Shown here in pieces: positions 58,901-64,000 of a DNA stretch of 64,000 nt (its first letter is position 1; every line of letters starts with the position of its first letter). Position numbers and translations under genes: made by a program. The notes under the pieces were generated by a model. The model worked only from the letters and a program-made list of their open reading frames with translations, was not told the origin of the DNA and did no database searches. Origin of the DNA: Hyalella azteca (lineage: Eukaryota; Arthropoda; Malacostraca; Amphipoda; Hyalellidae); NCBI RefSeq assembly GCF_000764305.2, contig NW_025946036.1, forward strand, positions 248,001-312,000, in the 5' to 3' direction.

Positions 58901-61900
58901 GGGTTGGGTATGATTTGGTTTGTTATGGTTGTGCTGAATTGGGTTGGTTAGGGTACAGTTGGGGAGATTTGGGTATGGTTATGTTGGACCTGATTGTGTT
59001 GACTATGTTTGGGTTGGGTATCATCTGGCTGAGTCAAGTTGGTTTAAGTATGGTTGGGTTGGGTTGGATATGGTTGTGCAGAGTTTTGTTGGGAATATTT
59101 GGGTTTGGTATGGGTTATCTAATTGGGGTGGGTTGGGTATGGTTAGCATTGTGAAAAGATATTGCGTCATCACATAGCTGCAGCTGTAGGCAGTTACAGG
59201 GATTGAACAATATTCAGTTATTAATACACTATGAGCACTAACACATGAAGGCTTTGTGAAAAGATATTCATCTCATTGTATAGCTGCCACTGTTGGCAGC
59301 AGAAGGGGTTAAAATATATAAAGTTATTAATACTCAACAAGCATTGACACCTAGCAGTGAGAAGATATAGTGAAATTGCATTGCTGCAGCTGCTGGCTGT
59401 AGCCCACTGTGCAGAAAGAGGGTGAATATAGCAAGATCTTTGGCCACGCATCAGCAGCAAAATTTACACCTTCAGAAGTTCTTGCCGACATTTGGATTGA
59501 AATTATTGCATTCTAGATATTTGCCAGTCTTCAGCCAACTATTTAAAAAATAGTTGAAAATCTTAAAGACCGCAAGGGGCAGATGCAATGAATAACGAGA
59601 ACAATAATAATTCTAAAACTAAGCAACTGTTGCTAGGACGTAGGATTCACAATAGCTTTGTTGCTATGAGCACAGCGAGGTTGAACTATTGGCTGTCCGG
59701 GCAGCAGAATCGTGTTGAGCCTTGCTCTACTTTGCCACTCTCTCAATAGATGGCACCACACATCTGGCTGCCAGATAGCTGCCGAGTTACGTATATGAGA
59801 TGCAGTGCATGGAGAGTAAGGGATATACTAACATTGTGTAGCTGCAGTTATCGGCAGCAGCCGAGGTTGAACTAGGCATGGTTATTAATACGCTATGAGC
59901 ATTGACAACTAGCATCAACTGCGCAGTTGAGATTGAGAAGATATAACATCATTCAATGATGATCAAGCGTGGAAAACATCTTTAGGGCTGCGACTAGAGC
60001 TTTCCCACCATTTACAGAACTGCAAGATTTCTGCCAGATGAATTACCTACTATATAGTTGTTAACAAAAGTGCACAATCAGGCTGCAAGATTCCAATTGC
60101 ATTAAAAATTCGTCACATTGGAGCCGCAAGATTTAAGAAACAAGTAGGAGAATTTTAATCCTGTCCTGTTTTTCCATAACTGACGATTGGTTGAGATAGC
60201 TGCTGGACTTATTGCAAGGCCCGTAAGGTGCTAGGCATTTCAAGACTGAACATATGTTCCTGCAATATGATAATCATTGAAATATAGCGGTATCAGCATT
60301 TACTAGGCCGTATGCCTGTCGCCGATTCTAAACAAGAAAAAACATTCACAGCTTGTTGCAGCCTTGAGTACGCAACTAACTGCTCTAATTTTGCTTGGCT
60401 GCTCCTACTCGCCGATTCTGCCCAGAAACTGGCACACAGAACTGGGATTGAACCCGCACCTCTCTGCTCCTCCAATTATGTTACTATGAACTGTAACAAC
60501 TGGGCCACCCTTCCTGAAGTAGACTGAAGATTATTCATGTTATAGGTACAACTAAAAGAAGTGACTACAAAATTAATTTCTTAAGAAATTCATAGTAACA
60601 ACCTGATGACCGGTGCTTTCAACTTATTCCTTGTAGAGCCTTCCTACTAATGTACCATGGTCAGGAAGATGTGCCAGGTGCGCAGGAATTTATTTTGTCA
60701 TTTTAACGACCTGCGCGGTGCGCCGTACTATGCTGGTAAAAAAAATGTGCCGTGCGCCGTACTTTAGAAAGCTAAAATAGTTTTACTATTTTAGTTGACA
60801 ATATACGCGAGTATATTGACTACGTACGCGAGTCGAACTGACAATAATAAAATGTAAGACATGTCCGGGTTACTTCTGACTCTTCTGCTTGTCTGCCTTG
60901 TCGGATACGGAACGTACGGTAATCGTAAACTGCGGCTATTATACTGTATACATACTAAATGTAAACAGACGGTGTTCAGTGTTGCCATATGACTTTGGAG
61001 AAAATTTCTTCTAAAATAAAGTTCTAGATTTCTCATTCACCAAATTTCCGTATCAAGAAAAATCATATATTATTGAAAGATTATTAAAGGCATACTGTAC
61101 TGAGTAATGTGAGTATTACGTCTGTTCCTCCACAACTGCTCATGCGCGGCAGCGCAACGTAGAATTGATGGCCGGGATTGCGCAAACACGTGCGCGAAGA
61201 GAATCAGTTTTCATTACATTGTGCTAACTGTGCACAGCAATAGCTTAAAAAAAGTAAAAATGCGTGGGAAAATTCACCAAAAACATACATCATCCTGAGT
61301 GTGGCTAATGTATACTCATTGTATAGCATATACATTTGCAGATATGCTTGCTGCCGATTCTATTCTAAACGCCAAAAACATAACGTATTAGCTAATGCTA
61401 CATAGCAAACTTTTTTTTTAGCCATTGAGGGACCTCCATTTCCGTGCTGGGTTCAAGCTGCAAAATAAGCATCTTAAATATTGTTAAAATCATAAAATGC
61501 ATTAGTGTTGAGGTAAAGAAGTGTTCAGCGATAAATTATAACAATCGATTTACTGTTGGTTCTAAATTCATGTCTATAATAGTATGATTATGTTTTCAGT
61601 GAACTTTTATCATCGGCACAAGATGTTGCAACCGTGCAAGACTGGAGCGGAGGCAGCAGCTTTTCACATGCGATTTCAGGAAATTGCCCGTGAACAGATT
61701 ACAGACAGAACAGTCAATTTTCACCAAATCAGATGTGCAAATAAGCTGTGATACCGATACAGTATCAGATGCGCGGGCAGTGTGGCAAGCACCAATGCCG
61801 CCAAAGATACTGGCAAACCAGAGATTTTTTAGAATCAATTAATTTTTAAATTCCTTATCTACTCAAGATTTACTGGTGATATTTTACTATTCTACTTATA

Positions 61901-62172
61901 GGAATCAAAAATTAACTTGAGGCTTTTGAGGGAGCATCTAAAGAGTCTCTGCTTTGCTATTATGCCTGACAGTGGCTGCCGGCTGGCTCATCTTCCTGAC
62001 TATGGCAGTTGAAACTCGACTCTTGAGGAGTTGCATCCAATCCAAAGAAATTAAATAACTAGGTAGGTAAATACGCCCTTACATCAAGTATTTTCTTCTC
62101 TTCGAGAGCTGGTCCATACTCCATGTTGTCGAAAATTTCTTGTAGTCTGTTGGATTTAGATTTGTTGGCCAT
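49743..62172 (-). CDS. ALDH16A1: ALDH16A1, two-domain aldehyde dehydrogenase family member, 14 exons
   Basis: NAD(P)-dependent aldehyde oxidation is the family reaction. Fourteen exons total 2478 nt and 825 residues, close to the 802 of human ALDH16A1, with phase agreement at all thirteen junctions. Domain 1 (about 31-500) has PWNFPL (Asn176), the Rossmann motif FTGSTEVG (249-256), ELGGKSP (Glu273) and GQVCSAG (Cys307); the 34-residue Glu-Cys spacing equals that of ALDH2. EIFGP is at 401-405. Domain 2 (about 530-825) begins [13 protein letters not shown], keeps a coenzyme-fold half and ends [10 protein letters not shown]. It lacks a catalytic Glu/Cys, as is typical of family 16. The start matches the family's EIF..MEYGP opening. 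Mammalian members are known to have lost the Cys, so this one may be active. Confidence 0.96.
50381..50585. repeat. 103-bp tandem duplication in last ALDH16A1 intron
   Basis: Two copies starting ttgtcaggatttgttatgtc at 50381 and 50484, differing at a few bases. It does not touch the nearest exon border (50654). Confidence 0.93.
50654..50760 (-). CDS. ALDH16A1: ALDH16A1 exon 13
   Basis: Acceptor gtgtaatag; [35 protein letters not shown]; donor TTTG|GTGTGT. Confidence 0.92.
51023..51306 (-). CDS. ALDH16A1: ALDH16A1 exon 12
   Basis: Acceptor cctgacag; [56 protein letters not shown]; donor CATCAG|GTGCGT. This is the domain 2 counterpart of the PWNFPL exon. The Asn is replaced (ACPDTAPL). Confidence 0.94.
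51670..51824 (-). CDS. ALDH16A1: ALDH16A1 exon 11
   Basis: Acceptor cttgtgcag; [38 protein letters not shown]; donor ACAG|GTTTGC. Confidence 0.94.
52272..52520 (-). CDS. ALDH16A1: ALDH16A1 exon 10, linker and start of domain 2
   Basis: Acceptor cctcaag; [20 protein letters not shown], then [20 protein letters not shown]; donor ACAG|GTATGG. The YYGG.QKRPD stretch is characteristic of family 16. Confidence 0.94.
52918..53169 (-). CDS. ALDH16A1: ALDH16A1 exon 9, end of domain 1
   Basis: Acceptor accaacag; [61 protein letters not shown]; donor CTCAG|GTGCGC. Confidence 0.96.
53361..53485 (-). CDS. ALDH16A1: ALDH16A1 exon 8
   Basis: Acceptor gttgacag; [20 protein letters not shown] and [13 protein letters not shown]; donor TTCAG|GTAAGT. 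Glu401 and Phe403 match the coenzyme contacts of ALDH2. Confidence 0.96.
53815..54012 (-). CDS. ALDH16A1: ALDH16A1 exon 7, catalytic Cys
   Basis: Acceptor gatgcgcag; [20 protein letters not shown] with Cys307 as second residue, to REEGAQ; donor CAG|GTGAGG. Confidence 0.95.
54432..54513 (-). repeat. Direct duplication of the exon 6 end and GC donor
   Basis: A 24-bp block (sense: TGGTTCAACCAGGGACAG then GCAAGT) occurs identically at 54490-54513 (exon plus donor) and 54432-54455 (intron), 58 bp apart. Confidence 0.95.
54496..54593 (-). CDS. ALDH16A1: ALDH16A1 exon 6, catalytic Glu; GC donor
   Basis: Acceptor ttttgcag; completes Glu273 ([19 protein letters not shown]) and ends WFNQGQ. The donor is CAG|GCAAGT, a consensus GC-AG intron. 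The exon end and donor are duplicated 58 bp into the intron. Confidence 0.94.
54810..54970 (-). CDS. ALDH16A1: ALDH16A1 exon 5, Rossmann loop
   Basis: Acceptor tgtgacag; [32 protein letters not shown], ending LSLG/E with the first base of the catalytic Glu codon; donor TTGG|GTGAGC. Confidence 0.96.
55646..55802 (-). CDS. ALDH16A1: ALDH16A1 exon 4, PWNFPL motif
   Basis: Acceptor ttatgcag; [38 protein letters not shown]; donor AGG|GTGAGA. Holds the oxyanion-hole Asn and the KPA coenzyme-binding Lys. Confidence 0.97.
56137..56315 (-). CDS. ALDH16A1: ALDH16A1 exon 3
   Basis: Acceptor tctgtgcag; [37 protein letters not shown], then [13 protein letters not shown]; donor TTG|GTGAGA. The NGK-R helix region of ALDH domains. 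Confidence 0.95.
56316..57710. other. ALDH16A1 intron 2
   Basis: AT-rich intron, no repeat or RNA recognised; one ambiguous base near 56584. Confidence 0.55.
57711..57940 (-). CDS. ALDH16A1: ALDH16A1 exon 2
   Basis: Acceptor ctttccag; [19 protein letters not shown] onward to [11 protein letters not shown], donor ACAG|GTGACC. Holds DPATGLVLA, the N-terminal ALDH signature region. Confidence 0.95.
58569..58652. repeat. Perfect 22-bp inverted repeat, 40-base loop
   Basis: Arms 58569-58590 (atacaggtttgattgaagac then ca) and 58631-58652 are exact inverses. In ALDH16A1 intron 1. The pairing does not extend outward. Confidence 0.95.
58690..59150 (+). repeat. GT-rich degenerate repeat, gggtatggttgggt
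   Basis: About 460 bp of variants of ttgggtatggttgggtt, with many GG/GGG runs on the plus strand and almost no C. Open frames rich in Trp, Gly and Val here are repeat-derived. Confidence 0.92.
59150..59960 (+). repeat. Diverged repeats with tagctgcagctg and gttattaatac blocks
   Basis: Three or more diverged copies of gaaaagatat, tagctgcagctg, ggcag, ttgaac, gttattaatac and agcattgacacctagcag blocks near 59155, 59260, 59350 and 59830. Family unknown. Confidence 0.65.
60437..60510 (-). mobile_element. tRNA-like SINE head
   Basis: The minus strand reads gggtggcccagttgttac (A-box-like tggcccagttg) and, about 45 bases on, ggttcaatccc (B box). The acceptor ends do not pair, so this is not a working tRNA. 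A tRNA-derived SINE or decayed tRNA fits better. Confidence 0.55.
61808..61964 (-). mobile_element. MITE copy 2 (diverged)
   Basis: In ALDH16A1 intron 1; ctggcaaaccagagattttt at the left and gagtctctgctttgctatta at the right, opposite to 45571. Confidence 0.75.
62083..62172 (-). CDS. ALDH16A1: ALDH16A1 exon 1
   Basis: Thirty codons, [20 protein letters not shown] then [10 protein letters not shown], donor GAT|GTAAGG. Separated by a 4.1 kb intron from exon 2; the family-typical opening supports the join. Confidence 0.88.
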
Positions 62173-63208
62173 TCTACCCTCGCTTGACACAGCTATAAAT
62201 TGTCCACAATATCATTAGAATTTATAAGGATTGCGATTTCTTGATAATCAACCTAAAAATCTGAAACGACCAACTAACAAAACGGCACAGCTGATATTCT
62301 ACTTCTTACATACATTATACATACCCTAAACAATTTTATGCATACTACCAAACATCATATGCCTTAACCAAAAGTAGATTCAAATAATAGGCCTCGTATT
62401 TGCTCCATTATTATAATTAATCATGACAAGTTGCTGAAAATTTGTTGTTCTGACTGCAAGAATTTAATTTTCTTTATTCGATTGATAATGTAAGGGTTAT
62501 TTTCAAAATTCAGGGTAATTTTGATGAATTCGAACTTGTTGCTTCTCCCTTATTTTCATTATTTCATATCGTACAGCCCGGCGGGAAGGGAATTCTACGT
62601 GCGTGTACACGGTCTTCTCGAGAGCCAGAGCCTACAAGTCTACGACGAATTTGCAAGGCTCCATTGATTTCAAATGAAGAAAAAAAATCTTGCACGCCAG
62701 CAGACTTTGATAATGATGAACTGAAAGAACTAACCGTAGGCGTAGCTGCCTGGCATCGATCGAAAATGCAGAGATATACATAAAGAAAAACGTAATATTA
62801 TTATTAAATATAACAATGCTGAAAAAGTACCAATTATTAATCAAGAAAGAAGATTATTCCAATTTGGAAAATCTTCTGATTCAAGATTCAGATCAACATG
62901 TGATAAAGGTACACTAAGAACAATTAGTTACCTGCAAATTATGTAACTGTGCCAGTTCAGTATTCTAAATTTACCATGAAACCATCTTGAATCATTGAAT
63001 GATCATTTAGCTACCATCTTTAAAGCAATTTCTCACTGCAGCTATTAGTCCTCCTATTAGCCACTACTGGCCCACTAGGTATAATGAACAAATTCTTTAA
63101 CATTTTATAAAAACAAAAATTACATAATAGAAACCAAAGCATTTGTTTTAGAAACAGCTTCATTGTTAATTCCATGAATTATTTAACATTTTATCCAATT
63201 CCAATAGG
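62173..63208. other. Upstream of ALDH16A1, no gene seen
   Basis: Presumed ALDH16A1 5' UTR/promoter and AT-rich flank; no TATA box or other element can be argued. Confidence 0.5.
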
Positions 63209-63400
63209 CATAGTGACAAAGCAGAGAGTTTTTTAGACTCTCCCTCAAGTTCATTTTTGAGACCTATAATAAGTAGACCAGTAAAGTATCATGGATACCA
63301 GCATTATCATACTTAAGAAATTTGTTTAAATCTTGAGTTATTGAGGAAATTAAAAATGAACTGATTCCAAAAAAGCTCTGGTTTGCCAGTTGCCACTATG
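63209..63400 (+). mobile_element. MITE copy 3
   Basis: catagtgacaaagcagagag to gttgccactatg, same family as 45571. The right end carries a small extra gtt. Confidence 0.88.
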
Positions 63401-63419
63401 TGGCAATAGGTATTGTAAG

Positions 63420-63620
63420 CATAGTGACAAACCACAGATTTTTTAGAATCAGTTCATTTTTAATTTCCTCATTTACTCAAGAATTGAGCCAATTTCTTAT
63501 GTATGATAATGGCATAACCATAATGCTAGTATCCAGGATACTTTACTGGCTACTTATAGTTATAGGACTCAAAAATGAACTTGAGGGAGAGTCTAAAAAA
63601 CTCTCTGCTTTGCCACTATG
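63420..63620 (-). mobile_element. MITE copy 4 with 8-bp target-site duplication
   Basis: catagtgacaaaccacagat to tgctttgccactatg, opposite orientation to copy 3 and 19 bp away. Flanked on both sides by attgtaag (63412-63419 and 63621-63628). Confidence 0.92.
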
Positions 63621-63908
63621 ATTGTAAGATAATAGGGGATTTAGGGGTACCTAGCAGGCTAGCTATCTATGATAATCCATCAAACCCAATTTGACATAGG
63701 CCTATCAGCTATGGCCATGGGGCAGAATTTCTTGAAATTATAGATGAAAAAAGTCATTTGATGGTGATGGGCAATGGGCATTGCCATTGGGCTGTGGGCA
63801 CAAATGCTGGGTTGCTATAAACCTAATTTTTTTTTCAAATTGACTAACTTTTGTATTTTTTATTAAAATTAAATTGGATTTTTAATTTTTTTTACTAATT
63901 TGAGTTAT

Positions 63909-64000
63909 ATAGTCAAATGGGATAAGACAGGATCACAGCCTTCATGGGGTAAGAAAGGACCGGCCCATGGCATGCATTCTAATTGCACTGAATTTAATTT
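63909..64000 (+). mobile_element. Start of a second tggggtaagacagg element, cut by window end
   Basis: tatagtcaaatgggataaga through gcatgcattctaattgcac matches 43252-43343 closely in the same orientation; continues beyond the window. Confidence 0.85.

Noticed and set aside
59221..59460. 79-codon minus-strand frame in ALDH16A1 intron 1
   Set aside because: Lies in diverged repeats and has no family features.

Overview
The window is eukaryotic and gene-sparse. It is AT-rich, has long introns with GT/AG (once GC/AG) borders, and carries many simple and dispersed repeats. The gene families and their protein signatures point to an arthropod. A malacostracan crustacean is my guess from the style of the sequence, not something I can prove. 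Two bases are ambiguous (n near 25598 and 56584).

Three genes were rebuilt, all on the minus strand. (1) 8098..21505 is a Pax3/7 (paired/gooseberry family) transcription factor in six exons. The frame is unbroken across all junctions and predicts 461 residues: paired domain, octapeptide, and a paired-type homeodomain with Ser at position 50. (2) 29562..40150 is a large zinc-finger gene in about twelve exons that resembles ZNF800. It has an N-terminal helix-turn-helix-like segment and a C-terminal run of about 26 Pro/Lys/Thr heptapeptides. One junction, near 31802-31820, does not keep frame. (3) 49743..62172 is ALDH16A1, a two-domain aldehyde dehydrogenase, in fourteen exons with perfect phase agreement (825 residues). 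Its catalytic Glu and Cys are present.

Layout: 1-8097 is the 3' flank of Pax3/7 with no gene. 8098-21505 is Pax3/7. 21506-29561 is intergenic, with a GC-rich block just upstream of Pax3/7, minisatellites, a dead mariner transposase and two inverted-repeat elements. 29562-40150 is the zinc-finger gene. 40151-49742 is intergenic, with DNA-transposon ends, a MITE and a LINE fragment. 49743-62172 is ALDH16A1, whose 4.1 kb first intron holds a GT-rich tract, a SINE-like element, a perfect 22-bp-arm hairpin and a MITE. 62173-64000 is flank with two MITE copies and the start of another transposon.

The most unusual pattern is that local tandem duplications straddle exon/intron borders. It is seen at five splice sites in the three genes: Pax3/7 exon 2 acceptor, exon 3 donor and exon 4 donor, the zinc-finger exon 9 donor, and the ALDH16A1 exon 6 GC donor. 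Each array copies the last or first exon bases plus the splice signal into the adjoining intron, leaving one to about fifteen extra splice-site-like copies. The three genes have no evident functional link. What they share is this mode of local sequence change.
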